A stretch of DNA of 64,000 nucleotides from Ruegeria halocynthiae (GCF_000743705.1 NZ_JQEZ01000002.1:791375-855374), one strand, 5' to 3'; numbered from the stretch's first letter, positions 8,553 through 17,979 are shown. Notes: generated by a model not told the origin, from the letters alone. Program-made: numbers and translations.

Positions 8553-9529
8553 GATACCCTGCCTCTGAGAAACTGGAGATCATCCGCACCGTTGAGGGGT
8601 CCCATCTGCCCACCAAGCAGACCCTGGACATGCTGGGCATCCCCCGCACGACATTTTATCGTTGGTATGATCGCTATGTCGAAGGCGGCTTTGATGCCCT
8701 GGCGGATCGCTCACCTTGCCCAAAGTCTGTCTGGAACCGCATTCCACAAGCTAGGCGGGATGATCTGATCGAGTTTGCGTTGGAACATGAGGTGTTAACG
8801 ACACGGGAGCTGGCGGTCAAATACACCGACGAAAAGCGGTATTTTATTTCTGAATCATCTGCTTATCGATTTTTGAAGGAAGCTGATCTGATTACCGCAC
8901 CAGACTACGTCGTGATCAAAGCAGCCGACGAGTTCACGGATAAAACCACCGCCATCAACGAGATGTGGCAGACCGACTTCACTTACTTCAAGATCATCGG
9001 CTGGGGCTGGTTTTATCTCAGCACGATCCTGGACGATTTCAGCCGCTATATCGTTGCCTGGAAGCTCTGCACAAACATGCGGGCCGAAGACGTGACTGAC
9101 ACAATCGAACTGGCTCTGGCGGCATCTGGATGCGACCAGGCCATCGTTCGGCACAAGCCACGCCTGCTGAGTGACAATGGGTCCTGTTACATCTCCGGCG
9201 ATTTGGCCGAATGGCTGGAAGACCAAAAGATGGGCCATGTTCGCGGCGCTCCGTTCCACCCGCAAACCCAGGGCAAGATCGAGCGTTGGCATCAAACCAT
9301 GAAGAACCGGGTTCTGCTGGAAAACTACTACCTGCCCGGCGATCTGGAACGTCAGATCGAGGCTTTCGTCGATTACTACAATAACGAGCGATACCACGAG
9401 AGCCTGAACAACGTCACACCGGCAGACGTCTACTTCGGGCGTGACAAAGCCATCATCAGAGAAAGGGCAAAGATCAAGAAGCTGACAATCCAACAGCGCC
9501 GCTTGCAACATCAAAAACAAGCCGCATAA
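8549..9529 (+). CDS. IS3-family transposase OrfB (DDE integrase)
   Basis: A 326-aa catalytic subunit with an rve integrase core. An N-terminal HTH (TLDMLGIPRTTFYRWYDRY) precedes the catalytic domain. The DDE triad is visible in MWQTDFTYFK (first D), LLSDNGSCY (second D) and GKIERWHQTMKNR (E). The C-terminus has the usual VDYYNNERYHESLNNVTPADVYFG. All catalytic residues are present, so the element may still be active. It starts at the ATG that overlaps the orfA stop. Confidence 0.95.
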   Translation: MRYPASEKLEIIRTVEGSHLPTKQTLDMLGIPRTTFYRWYDRYVEGGFDALADRSPCPKSVWNRIPQARRDDLIEFALEHEVLTTRELAVKYTDEKRYFISESSAYRFLKEADLITAPDYVVIKAADEFTDKTTAINEMWQTDFTYFKIIGWGWFYLSTILDDFSRYIVAWKLCTNMRAEDVTDTIELALAASGCDQAIVRHKPRLLSDNGSCYISGDLAEWLEDQKMGHVRGAPFHPQTQGKIERWHQTMKNRVLLENYYLPGDLERQIEAFVDYYNNERYHESLNNVTPADVYFGRDKAIIRERAKIKKLTIQQRRLQHQKQAA

Positions 9530-9540
9530 TCAATCACGTT

Positions 9541-9583
9541 AACGAACCAGAGCCTCCAATAATCAAGCCGCTCTGATGTCCCA
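9541..9583 (-). repeat. IS3-type element right inverted repeat
   Basis: The inverse of the left end, read inward from 9583 as TGGGACA and then GGAGG and TGGTTC. It ends 3 bases from the stop codon of the broken AraC-type frame. Confidence 0.7.
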
Positions 9584-9585
9584 TT

Positions 9586-10437
9586 TTATATGACGACGGA
9601 CACAATACCTATTGCATGCGCCAGACGTTCGAGTGATGCATCGCGGTCAGCAATTTGCATATCCAAGACAGCCCGAATTGATTGAAGCATGTTAGCTGGC
9701 GGTGACAGGCGTTCCCGGATGATATCACTTCGCGTTACCGGCATTGCGAGGTCAGATTTCAGTGCCGGTGCAGTTAGAACTGACTTCGGGAAAACCAGTC
9801 GTAGCTTGGGGCGGTCGAACAAAGTTGGGCAGCCGAATGTCCCCTCGGCCTGTACACTCCCGCATTCTTCTGGAAAATCAAACTCAATCCTTAAGGGGGA
9901 CCAACTTTGTCCAAGATATGATCGCGGGATGCTCAGCATTGCGGCCACTGCGCTGTAGGCCATATCGGGGTAACTGGGATGATGCTTCAAACCGAATTCA
10001 TATGCGTATGATATGGTGTTGCCTTGGTTAACAAATTCGACCCGGTCGGTGTTCGAATGCAATCGCATTTCACGTTGCGCCCGCAAGAGGGCGGTTCCCA
10101 AATCGGGGGCGGACAGTACAAATTTCCCCCATGCGCCATAATCCTCGACGGTCAGGTACGGTGAGAACAGCAGACCAAGGTGTTCCTCTCCCAGTGCACG
10201 ACCAATTCCGGTCACAAATTCACAAAGCGCGTTCTCTGGAATGTAACCCAGCCGTTCTCTGATCAAGTTTTCAGCCAACCCCGCGTCAGACAACAGACGA
10301 AGCGTTTTACGTTCGCCCAGTACAGCGATTGCAAAGTCGGGCATTGCTCCCAGTGCTTTGGCAGTGATCATGGCAGGCGGATTAGACAGTTCGAAACTCC
10401 TTTTTTTCAGTCTGTCGTGAAATGATATTTCTGACAA
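9586..10437 (-). pseudogene. AraC-family regulator lacking its DNA-binding domain
   Basis: The frame codes for the N-terminal arabinose-binding-type ligand domain of an AraC regulator: ITAKALGAMPDFAIAVLGE, EHLGLLFSPYLTVEDYG, and the final SLERLAHAIGI, which in intact proteins begins the helix-turn-helix. Six residues later the frame stops, 3 bases from the end of the IS3-type element. The missing C-terminal 90 or so residues are not on the other side of the element either, so insertion was followed by loss. The listed 5' end is a TTG. ATG 10371 is an alternative start. The intact ancestor probably controlled the divergent DUF1254 genes. Confidence 0.82.
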
Positions 10438-10496
10438 TCACTCATATGCCATATTCATATCTGTTTTATGCTTCCCAAATTTTGATGGAGGTTTCG

Positions 10497-11990
10497 ATGC
10501 CATTTTTCAAATTCCTGCCGACTTTCGCACTCGCTGCGGGAACGTTGCTCGCAGGTTTTTCTGCTCAAGCGCAAACCTTTAATGACACCGGAGATATTCT
10601 GGCGCGGTCGGCCGAGGTCGAGGATATTGAATACCAGATTATGGTGCAGCGCGCGACGCAGACTGCGCTTTGGGGCATGCCCGCCGCTGGGATGATCGAC
10701 TTTCTCAAAGGCATTCGCCGGGACCTTGGCGGTGACTACAACGATGTGGTCTATCTCAATAAACCGTTCGATTCCAAACACGGTTTCCTCACAGCCAACG
10801 ATGTGACTGCCTATGCCTGGGCCTCGATGACTTCAGAACCGGGGCCGCTGGTTATCGAAGTTCCGGCGGCAACAGATAATGTCAGCTACTTTGGCACCAT
10901 CGTGAACGCATGGGACCAGCCCATTGCCGATGTCGGGCCAGATGGCTTCGACAAGGGCGAAGGCGGCAAATACCTTATGATCCCTCCCGGTTATGACGGA
11001 GACATGTCGATTGAGGATATGAGGTCCGCCGGCTACCTCCCTTTCGAAACCGACACCTACGAATACGGCTTCTCGTTCCGTCCACGCCTTTACAACGGGG
11101 CCACTGATCTGGACGCCGCCGACTATGCTCAGACCATCAGGATCTACTACCTGTCTGAGGCTGACAACCCGCCCCCCAACATCTATCACGAGGCCTCAGA
11201 AGTCCCCTACGACTCGCTGCCTTATTACAATCATACGTTCTTTGAGGACATTAACGACTACGTCCAGAACAACCCGATCCGTCCTCAGGACAAGATCATG
11301 GTGAACTTCCTCAAAGATCTGGGGATCGAAAAAGGCAAACCCTTTGAACCAAACGAGCGCCAGCGCGAAGCCATGAATGAAGGGCTGGTTTTGGCCTATG
11401 CGGCCATGCAGCGCTACTTCGTCGAGCCGGGTCTTTCCACTGTCCCACTTTGGATAGATGAGGCTGGCAAGCTCAAGAACCAGTGGCTTGTCTGGGACTT
11501 TGCCGAAGGTCAGGCCGAGATTGGCTTTCCCTATGAAACCGACACCGAAGTTTTGATCGATGACCGCGCAGGCGGAAGCTATTTCTGGATCACATACCTG
11601 CCCAAGAATCTGGGGGGTGGCACCTTCTACCTGACCGGTCTGCGCGACAGAAACGGCGACATGTATGATCACAACGCCAACTACAAGCTGAACGTGCCAG
11701 CGGATACGCCAGCCAAAGATTTCTGGTCGGTGATCGTCTATTCGATGGAAACCAAAAGCTTCATCCGCAATGTCAATCCGGTTGGCCTGTCCTCGCGTGA
11801 TGCCGATACGATGCAAGCGAACGAAGATGGCTCTTACGACATCTATTTCGGCCCCGAGGCGCCGGAAGGGCACGAAAGCAATTGGATTCCCACACCTGAA
11901 AGCTACTTCCTTCTGTTCCGCCTCTATGGTCCCGAAGAGGGGTGGTTGCAGAGCGGTTGGATGCTGCCTGATCTTGAGAAGCTCGATTAA
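10497..11990 (+). CDS. Secreted DUF1254/DUF1214 protein, first copy
   Basis: A 497-aa exported protein. GGAGG lies 5 bases before the ATG at 10497. The first 26 residues are a signal peptide ending FSAQAQ. DUF1254 follows (about 80-220: VIEVPAATDNVSYFG, then GFDKGEGGKYLMIPPGY), and DUF1214 fills the C-terminus (SYFWITYLPKN, YKLNVPADTPAKDFWSV, YIYFGPEAPEGHESNWIPT-like end). These proteins are periplasmic or secreted and of unknown function. Copies next to AraC genes are common. A second copy of exactly the same length lies 28 bp downstream, so this is a tandem operon. Its likely regulator upstream is broken. Confidence 0.9.
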   Translation: MPFFKFLPTFALAAGTLLAGFSAQAQTFNDTGDILARSAEVEDIEYQIMVQRATQTALWGMPAAGMIDFLKGIRRDLGGDYNDVVYLNKPFDSKHGFLTANDVTAYAWASMTSEPGPLVIEVPAATDNVSYFGTIVNAWDQPIADVGPDGFDKGEGGKYLMIPPGYDGDMSIEDMRSAGYLPFETDTYEYGFSFRPRLYNGATDLDAADYAQTIRIYYLSEADNPPPNIYHEASEVPYDSLPYYNHTFFEDINDYVQNNPIRPQDKIMVNFLKDLGIEKGKPFEPNERQREAMNEGLVLAYAAMQRYFVEPGLSTVPLWIDEAGKLKNQWLVWDFAEGQAEIGFPYETDTEVLIDDRAGGSYFWITYLPKNLGGGTFYLTGLRDRNGDMYDHNANYKLNVPADTPAKDFWSVIVYSMETKSFIRNVNPVGLSSRDADTMQANEDGSYDIYFGPEAPEGHESNWIPTPESYFLLFRLYGPEEGWLQSGWMLPDLEKLD

Positions 11991-12018
11991 CCTACCGATC
12001 CTTATTGGGAAAAACACC

Positions 12019-13512
12019 ATGAAAACCAAACTGTTATTGGCCGCTGCGGCCACCTCTCTTGCGATACCGGCATTGGGCCAGGAATTTGCCGCCGATGTTC
12101 CTGACAACGTAAAGACTCCAGATGTTGTTGAGACCGAAACACTCGGCACTCTGGAGTTTTTCGACGGAATGCCTTCGCAGGAAACCACTCAGAAGGTGTT
12201 CGACAACCTCGACCTGATCAGGGCAACCACTGCGTTCCTTGATGGCACCAAAATTGCTTCGTTACGGGGTATGTTCCAAGGTTATGAAGACGTGGGTGCC
12301 CAGCCCAACGAGATTGTCATCACTGAGACGCTGATGGACGCGAAATCGATCTGGCTGACCCCCAACACAACCACCATCTATATCGGCTCGAACGTCGACA
12401 TTTCCGAGGGCCCCATGGTCATTCAGGTTCCGCCCGGATTGCTTGGCTTGCTGGATGACGCCGCTTTTGACTACGTTGCCGATATCGGTGCTCTGGGAGC
12501 GGACAAGGGCAAAGGGGGCAAATATCTTCTTTTGCACAACGACGATGACACGCCGGTGCCCGAGGGCTATTTCGAACTACGCACCAAGACCTACGAGCAC
12601 TGGTTGCTCTTGCGCCGCAGCCCCGGCACGGATGGCGATACCGCTGGTCCGGTTGCGGAAATCAAGGCTGGCCTGAACGTCTACCCCCTCAGCGCAGCCG
12701 ACAACCCACCGGAAGAGACCTTCATCAATGTCTCCGGTGTGCAATACAATACCGTCCACGCCAACAACGAGGACTTCTACGAGGAGATCCACGTCGCACT
12801 CGACAACAATCCGGTTGGCGCCTTCGCGCCAGAAATCGTGGGGGTGTTTGCATCTATTGGGATCAGGAAGGGCGAAGCATTTAATCCTGATGAACGGATG
12901 CAGGGGATTTTGCGTGAAGGAGCCGCCATCGCCAATGCAACAGCACGCGCGATTACCTATGCGTCTCGCGATCCGGGCGTGTATTTCTACGAGGACCGCC
13001 AGTGGAACTCTCCTTTCCAGCGCCAAAGCTATGAGTTCTTGGAGAACGGTGCCCGTATCTTGGATGATCGAACCTATTTCTTCTACATGGCAACCGGCAT
13101 CACACCTGCGATGACTGCGCCTCCGGTCGGTTCGGGGTCCGTTTATGCTATGACCGCCCGCGACGAGACAGGCGCTTATCTGGACGGCTCGAAAACCTAC
13201 AAGGTCACTCTGCCCGCCCCTGTTCCCGCAAAGAACTTCTGGTCGTTTATGTTGTATAGCGGTCAAACACGATCAATTCTGGAAACGGATCAACAGTCTG
13301 GCGGCATCGATTCAAACCGCGATGGCATCCGTCAGAACGACGATGGCAGCTTTACGGTCTATGTTGGGCCGAAAGCGCCCGAAGGTTGGGAAAACAACTG
13401 GGCGCAGACCATGCCGGGCAAAAGCTTCAACGTGATGATGCGCCTTTACGGCCCGCTTGAGCCCTGGTTCGAAAAAACATGGAAGCCAGGAGACTTTGTC
13501 CTGGTCGAATAA
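12019..13512 (+). CDS. Secreted DUF1254/DUF1214 protein, second copy
   Basis: Also 497 residues, starting MKTKLLLAAAATSLAIPALGQ, a clear signal peptide. DUF1254 is seen in MVIQVPPGLLGLLDDAAFDYV and GADKGKGGKYLLLHND, DUF1214 in YKVTLPAPVPAKNFWSFMLYS and YVGPKAPEGWENNWAQTMPG. It shares motif order with the gene before it but is well diverged from it, so the duplication is old or the pair was acquired as such. The two are 28 bp apart and likely co-transcribed. The role is unknown. Confidence 0.9.
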   Translation: MKTKLLLAAAATSLAIPALGQEFAADVPDNVKTPDVVETETLGTLEFFDGMPSQETTQKVFDNLDLIRATTAFLDGTKIASLRGMFQGYEDVGAQPNEIVITETLMDAKSIWLTPNTTTIYIGSNVDISEGPMVIQVPPGLLGLLDDAAFDYVADIGALGADKGKGGKYLLLHNDDDTPVPEGYFELRTKTYEHWLLLRRSPGTDGDTAGPVAEIKAGLNVYPLSAADNPPEETFINVSGVQYNTVHANNEDFYEEIHVALDNNPVGAFAPEIVGVFASIGIRKGEAFNPDERMQGILREGAAIANATARAITYASRDPGVYFYEDRQWNSPFQRQSYEFLENGARILDDRTYFFYMATGITPAMTAPPVGSGSVYAMTARDETGAYLDGSKTYKVTLPAPVPAKNFWSFMLYSGQTRSILETDQQSGGIDSNRDGIRQNDDGSFTVYVGPKAPEGWENNWAQTMPGKSFNVMMRLYGPLEPWFEKTWKPGDFVLVE

Positions 13513-14019
13513 AAACGAACAAAACGGTCAGGCAGCACGGCGAATTGTCTGGTTGACCGTGTTGCAAAATTGTCCTGAACCGTACGTGATCTCTTATAGG
13601 GCATTCTGGCAGAGAACGGCGATATCTGGCTCTGAGCCCAAAGTGACGGATGCCGCGAGCTGACCAATTGTCCATTTTACCAATGAGTTACGGACATGCA
13701 CAAGACAACTCGACAATGGTGATGAGAACAACGTCCTCCTGCACCTTTTGATTGATTACACGCACGGCTTCGTCTTCTCTGTGACCAACGGCGAAAACAA
13801 CCCGCTAACAATCAAAGACTATCTGCGCGGAATTGAGTGGATTCTGGCGCGCGCGGTGGGTGATGCAGACGGGTAGAGGGCATAGGCATAGACGAAGCGA
13901 ACTCACACTTTGCCCCTTGCCCCGCGTCCCACCAGTTCGTGCTCGGTATAGCGAAAGATTAAGAACCCGGACCAGCCGTTCATGGACCGTTCGGCGAAGA
14001 TGTCGGAATAAGCCCACTG
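13513..14019. other. Intergenic region with a probable gene remnant
   Basis: A spacer of about 500 bases. From 13682 to 13876 the plus strand is open without a start codon and reads as protein-like sequence (LLHLLIDYTHGFVFSVTNG, then TIKDYLRGIEWILARAVGD). It may be the relic of a deleted gene, but I cannot name its family. Around 13630-13660, CTCTGAGCCCAAAGTG resembles the flank of the dispersed intergenic repeat. Confidence 0.3.
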
Positions 14020-15654
14020 CTAGTCAGCAGTAATGTCTTCGTACAGCTCGTGAGATGCCTCTGGCATATTCAGGTTATCACGCGCCCAGACACTTTCGTC
14101 CAAGGGTACAAAACGACCCTCTTCCTGTACAGGAAAGCGGATTGCCTCGCCCGGGAACACATCTGCGAGCACCTTGCTATTTTTGACAACGACTGTGCCG
14201 TTCACGACCACATATGGGATGCCAGTCGTCGGCATAGTGCCGACATTGTAGTCCGAATTATCAACAACGCCTTCGGGATCAAACACAACGATATCGGCAA
14301 CCATTCCCTCTTGCATTCGGCCACGGGCCTGCATCGATTTCAGCCCTGTGTCGCCCAAATGTTTGGCCACGTTGTAGCTGAATGTTGCCAGAACATGCAT
14401 CAGTGGTATGTCATATTCGCGAGCCAACCGAAGGCTCTTGCCATGCGACCCGGCAGTGCGAGGGTGGGCGTTTGGGATATCCTCGAAGGCGATGTCCCAG
14501 GGAAGCTGGTCCCAATCGCCTGGCACCATCATTGCATCACTGGCCATAACGACGCCAGGAAGCGCCACCCAAGCCGGGATGTCTTCAACTGGCATCTTGT
14601 AGAGAATGATTTGCTTGGTTGGGTCTTCCGCCACATCTTTTTCATAGCGGGCGCGATCATAGAATTCACCGGTCTCAGGGTCTTGCAGGGTGTCTTCATA
14701 TTTGTTGCCGAGTTCATCAAGCCAAACTTCCGGGGCCACAAACGCGGCGTTGATTGTGGTGGACCCGGCGGCATAGGGATAATATTCGCCCCAGATATTG
14801 TAGCCTTGGTTTTGCAGCCCGATGATCAGCTCCTGAACTTGCCGCCAGCCGTCATTGTTGAAGTGGTTTACACTCAAAGGGACGTCAAGAGCCGCTGCAT
14901 TCGCCAGCACTTCTTGTATTCCGTTCACCGTGGTTGTCGATGTTCCCGGCGTATAGCGGGTGTGAACAAAAGTTGCCCGATCATAGTGACCACCGAGCCG
15001 CTGCACCTCAAACATCTCTCTGGCCGTTGCGCCGGGGAAGTAGCCGACGGTTGAGGCAACGCCAACGGCACCAAGGCGCAATCCTTCGTCGATTATCCCT
15101 AAGGCCTCGTTGCCGGTTTCCAGGTCGAACACTCCGTCAGCCCAGTTTTCGCCGCCGCGCGCACTTAACACGGCACCCGGGGCATCAAAGCCGCCGGAAT
15201 GGCCATCCAGCACGGCAGCGCGGGCGAATTCGTGGCTGGACGCCGTGCCGTAGTTCACCTGCGAACGGCCTGCGTGCATCTCGTACCATTCATTTATGAA
15301 ACGCCCATCGGCCCCGGCTTCGAGGTCCATTGCAGTGGTGACCCCATCGCGAAGTGCAAGCTTATATCCGACCGGGCGGGTCCAGTGAAAATGCTGATCG
15401 ATGAAGCCAGAGGTAACCACATGACCCGTAGCGTCAATAGTCTCGGCGCCCGACAAATCTTCTTTGGTAATGGCGACAATCTGACCGTCCTTGACGCCCA
15501 CATTTGCAATCGCGTCATATCTGGTTTCCGGGTCCATGACACGGCCATTCAATATTACCAGATCGTAGTCTTGGGCAAACACACCAGAGGCTGTGAACAA
15601 CGCTGCCCCAATAACCGTTGAAGCTAAGAAGAACGCATTTCGAGCAGTAGCCAT
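14020..15654 (-). CDS. Exported N-acyl-D-amino-acid deacylase-like amidohydrolase
   Basis: A 544-aa zinc amidohydrolase with a signal peptide (MATARNAFFLASTVIGAALFTASGVFA). After it comes the usual DLVILNGRVMDPETRYDAIANVGVKDG, followed by the metal-binding GFIDQHFHW with H88 and H90. Further on, SVNHFNN and VMASDAMMVPG supply the later histidine and aspartate ligands. The closing GRMQEGMVADIVVFDPEGV is typical of the D-aminoacylase / dihydroorotase-like family. The enzyme probably cleaves an N-acyl amino acid or related amide in the periplasm. The gene stands alone, convergent with the DUF1254 pair. Confidence 0.87.
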   Translation of the reverse strand: MATARNAFFLASTVIGAALFTASGVFAQDYDLVILNGRVMDPETRYDAIANVGVKDGQIVAITKEDLSGAETIDATGHVVTSGFIDQHFHWTRPVGYKLALRDGVTTAMDLEAGADGRFINEWYEMHAGRSQVNYGTASSHEFARAAVLDGHSGGFDAPGAVLSARGGENWADGVFDLETGNEALGIIDEGLRLGAVGVASTVGYFPGATAREMFEVQRLGGHYDRATFVHTRYTPGTSTTTVNGIQEVLANAAALDVPLSVNHFNNDGWRQVQELIIGLQNQGYNIWGEYYPYAAGSTTINAAFVAPEVWLDELGNKYEDTLQDPETGEFYDRARYEKDVAEDPTKQIILYKMPVEDIPAWVALPGVVMASDAMMVPGDWDQLPWDIAFEDIPNAHPRTAGSHGKSLRLAREYDIPLMHVLATFSYNVAKHLGDTGLKSMQARGRMQEGMVADIVVFDPEGVVDNSDYNVGTMPTTGIPYVVVNGTVVVKNSKVLADVFPGEAIRFPVQEEGRFVPLDESVWARDNLNMPEASHELYEDITAD

Positions 15655-16136
15655 GAACTTATCCCAATTCCAGAACGTTGCTGCGGCTTTTCGCCAAGTT
15701 GGGCGGGCCGAGCAATCGTTTGTGTATCAACTACAAACTCTACTTATTGTGATGGTTTGCACAAGACGAAGTCGTTCAACCGATGAACTGGTCTCTGTCT
15801 GCACACTCGGAGAGGTGTCTGCGTGACAACAAAGATGGCAAGTGTGCCAGCAGAGTGCCAGAGCCCACGACGTACAAAATCCTAAAGCGGCAATAAGTCG
15901 TCCGCGCAGCGAAAGCCCGCTGTGTCCGCTCACTACCAGTTCGCTCTCGGATTGAATTTGCATCTGCAGCGAACGGCGGGTTTGACGGGCCGCACCGCAG
16001 CGGAAGAGGAGGCAGGCCAAAGCCCGCAATGGGCCGTTCACAGTTTCGGCTCTGGGAACCTCTGCCAACTTGCTGCGATCGATTTAACGACAGCAGTGAG
16101 CCCAAAGCAGAAATCGCTTTTTGGAAGCATAGTTGT
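15655..16136. other. Repeat-bearing intergenic region
   Basis: About 480 bases without a supported gene. It holds one minus-oriented copy of the 36-bp intergenic repeat core (15966-16001) and flanking words of the same family (CCCAAAGC, GGGCCGTTC). Confidence 0.45.
15966..16001 (-). repeat. Dispersed intergenic repeat, 36-bp core, copy 1
   Basis: Read on the minus strand the core starts GCTGCGGTGCGGCCCGTCA and ends CCGTTCGCTGC. It shares the first 19 bases with the copies at 23445 and 35009. The same 36-bp length holds in all copies listed here. Confidence 0.75.
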
Positions 16137-16316
16137 CTAGCCCCCTGTATCTGCGCCACTGGTTTGCCGTTTTTCTAATATGGTTCCCGACACTGGTGGA
16201 CGCATGTTGAGCGCCTGGTGAGGGCGGGTATGATTGTACAGCTTGAGCCAGTGTTTGATGACGATCTGGGCCTGCTCGGTTGTGGTGAACTATTCGGCAT
16301 TGAGCACTTCTCGAAC
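16137..16316 (-). pseudogene. Remnant of an IS3-type transposase C-terminus
   Basis: The minus strand codes for 58 residues of an integrase-core C-terminus: REVLNAE, stop, then FTTTEQAQIVIKHWLKLY and NHTRPHQALNMRPPV. The position after NAE is a tryptophan in intact relatives, and here TGG has become TAG (16290-16292). The rest of the element is gone. It is not the same element as the one at 8.1 kb, whose C-terminal motif differs. Confidence 0.75.
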
Positions 16317-16396
16317 TACTGGTGGCCCGAAATTTTCGATTTCATACATTCATACAATTACTGCTATATGTGAATTCTTTAAATGATGAGGACACG

Positions 16397-16720
16397 ATGA
16401 ACTCACTAACCAGAATAACACGTGGGATGGGCATCGCTTTAAAGGACGGTAGAGTGAAAGGTATTCTTGCCTTCACTATTGGAATGATCTTGTGGGCCTC
16501 GGTTTTTTACCACTTTGTCGAAGGTTGGAGTTGGCTCGACTCCATCTACTTTTCTGTCGTGACGATTTCGACCGTTGGGTTTGGTGACTTCTCACCTGAA
16601 ACCGCGGCAGGAAAGATCTTCACAATGGTATACATCATTGTAGGTCTCGGTGTCTTCGTGACCGCGGCGACCACAGTGGCAGATACAATCTTGTCCCAAG
16701 ACGACAAAAAAGCGGAATAA
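16397..16720 (+). CDS. Two-transmembrane potassium channel protein
   Basis: A 107-aa inner-membrane protein. Helix 1 spans about residues 22-40, a pore loop follows with the selectivity filter TVGFGD (59-64), and helix 2 spans about 70-93. This is the minimal Ion_trans_2 channel, which forms tetramers that pass K+. There is no cytoplasmic gating domain such as RCK/TrkA. A GAGG site precedes the ATG at 16397. It lies about 180 bp upstream of the AI-2E-type operon on the same strand and may or may not share a transcript. Confidence 0.88.
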   Translation: MNSLTRITRGMGIALKDGRVKGILAFTIGMILWASVFYHFVEGWSWLDSIYFSVVTISTVGFGDFSPETAAGKIFTMVYIIVGLGVFVTAATTVADTILSQDDKKAE

Positions 16721-16899
16721 GAGATCACACTCAATTGAGCCAAGCCGAGTTCGTGCACAAGCATTAGTCTGCCTGTGAACCTCAAGCCGTGATCCAGATT
16801 CATTTGTGTCTTCAAGCTGATAGATGATCACTAAAATTCAAAAAAATTACATATTATGTTTTTTGAGTGTAACATTCAAAAAACATATGGAGGGATGGA

Positions 16900-17979
16900 A
16901 TGGAAAAGACCCAAGACGCAAAGATTGTCGATCTAGCGGTACGATTGCTCTTTCTCGGACTATTCCTCTACAGCGCCCTGGTCATGGTGGCCCCGCTTGC
17001 GAGCGTGGTTATCTGGGCAACGATCCTCTGTGTGGCGCTTTACCCGGCATTTGATTGGCTTCAGTCCAAACTGGGAGGGCGGAAAAAACTTGCCACGACG
17101 ATCTTGGTTTTGTTGGGCCTTGTTCTAACCCTCGGGCCAGTCGCAACTGCGGTGTCTGGTGCCGCAGAACTTGGGTCTGAATTCGCGGAACAAGCAGACA
17201 AAGGTGAGTTGAAAGTCCCACCTGCGCCCGAGGGACTCAAGGAGTTGCCCTTGGTGGGAGACAAAATCGCTGATGTTTGGGGAATGTTTGAGCGCAATCT
17301 TGACGGCGCGCTTGCAAAATACGGCGCGCAAATCCTTGAGATAACCAAATCGCTCTTCGGGAAGGTGCTGGGCATCGGCATCGGGCTTCTTGGCTTAGCT
17401 CTGTCCGTGTTGATTATGGGGGCGTTGTTCAGCCCAGGGCCAAATTTGGTCCAGGGTCTTCAACGCTTTGCCAACCGTGTTTTCGCTCCGCGCGGTGGAG
17501 AATTCGTAACACTGGCAGGCGCAACAATTCGGAACGTTACAAAAGGCGTGATTGGCGTAGCAGCCATTCAGGCTGTCTGCGTTTGGATACTATTGGCTTT
17601 GTTTGGGATTTCTTCGGCCGCCACGCTGGCATTTATCTGCCTAATACTCTCGATCATCCAAATCGGGCCCGGATTAGTTCTTATACCGGTAATTATCTAC
17701 GCATGGAGTTCCATGTCCGGCGGAACTGCTTTGATCTTCACCGTTTTGGCCGTTCCAGTCATGATAATGGACAGTTTCCTAAGACCCGTTTTCATCTCAA
17801 AAGGCCTTGAGACCCCCATGTTGGTCATCCTCATCGGTGTTCTCGGAGGTATGATGGCGTACGGATTGATCGGCGTCTTTATGGGGCCGGTTCTCTTCGC
17901 TGTCTTCTATGAGCTGTTCAAAGTGTGGATTGATACGTCGTCCGAAGCCGAGGGCGTTGCTGAGGGTGCGGCGAAATGA
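16900..17979 (+). CDS. AI-2E-family (PerM-like) membrane transporter
   Basis: A 359-aa inner-membrane protein with paired N-terminal helices, a soluble stretch at about 85-150 and four or more C-terminal helices. The family motif is visible in FGISSAATLAFICLILSIIQ, IGPGLVLIPVIIYAW, and the late GVLGGMMAYGLIGVFMGPVL. Members export small molecules or ions (AI-2, indole, Na+), and the substrate here is unknown. A GGAGGG site precedes the start. Its stop overlaps the next start (ATGA), linking it to a HlyD-type adaptor and a DUF2955-like permease. Confidence 0.9.
   Translation: MEKTQDAKIVDLAVRLLFLGLFLYSALVMVAPLASVVIWATILCVALYPAFDWLQSKLGGRKKLATTILVLLGLVLTLGPVATAVSGAAELGSEFAEQADKGELKVPPAPEGLKELPLVGDKIADVWGMFERNLDGALAKYGAQILEITKSLFGKVLGIGIGLLGLALSVLIMGALFSPGPNLVQGLQRFANRVFAPRGGEFVTLAGATIRNVTKGVIGVAAIQAVCVWILLALFGISSAATLAFICLILSIIQIGPGLVLIPVIIYAWSSMSGGTALIFTVLAVPVMIMDSFLRPVFISKGLETPMLVILIGVLGGMMAYGLIGVFMGPVLFAVFYELFKVWIDTSSEAEGVAEGAAK

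Larger units (their letters stand above)
8112..9583 (+). mobile_element. IS3-family insertion sequence, about 1.47 kb
   Basis: The ends are imperfect inverted repeats. The left end begins TGGGACA (8112-8118) and the right end finishes TGTCCCA (9577-9583). Inside them, GGAGG and TGGTTC also match between the two ends when one is inverted, giving repeats of about 43 bases. The element thus starts TG and ends CA as in the IS3 family. It carries two overlapping transposase frames. The flanking bases (left ACCTG, right TTTTA) show no target duplication, which suggests a neighbouring deletion or rearrangement after insertion. The right end abuts the truncated AraC-type gene. Confidence 0.88.

Noticed and set aside
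8855..9520. 221-codon minus-strand frame opposite the transposase OrfB gene
   Set aside because: It is fully antisense to a gene with an intact DDE motif, and the translation has no known pattern.
8107..9588. Target-site duplication around the IS3-type element
   Set aside because: The flanking bases ACCTG and TTTTA do not match at 3, 4 or 5 bases.
11196..12188. 330-codon minus-strand frame opposite the DUF1254 pair
   Set aside because: It spans the gap and parts of two real genes on the other strand. GC-rich third positions of those genes explain the open frame.
14050..15054. 334-codon plus-strand frame opposite the amidohydrolase gene
   Set aside because: The opposite strand has a signal peptide and metal motifs. 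This frame has none and is His/Arg-rich as expected for antisense.
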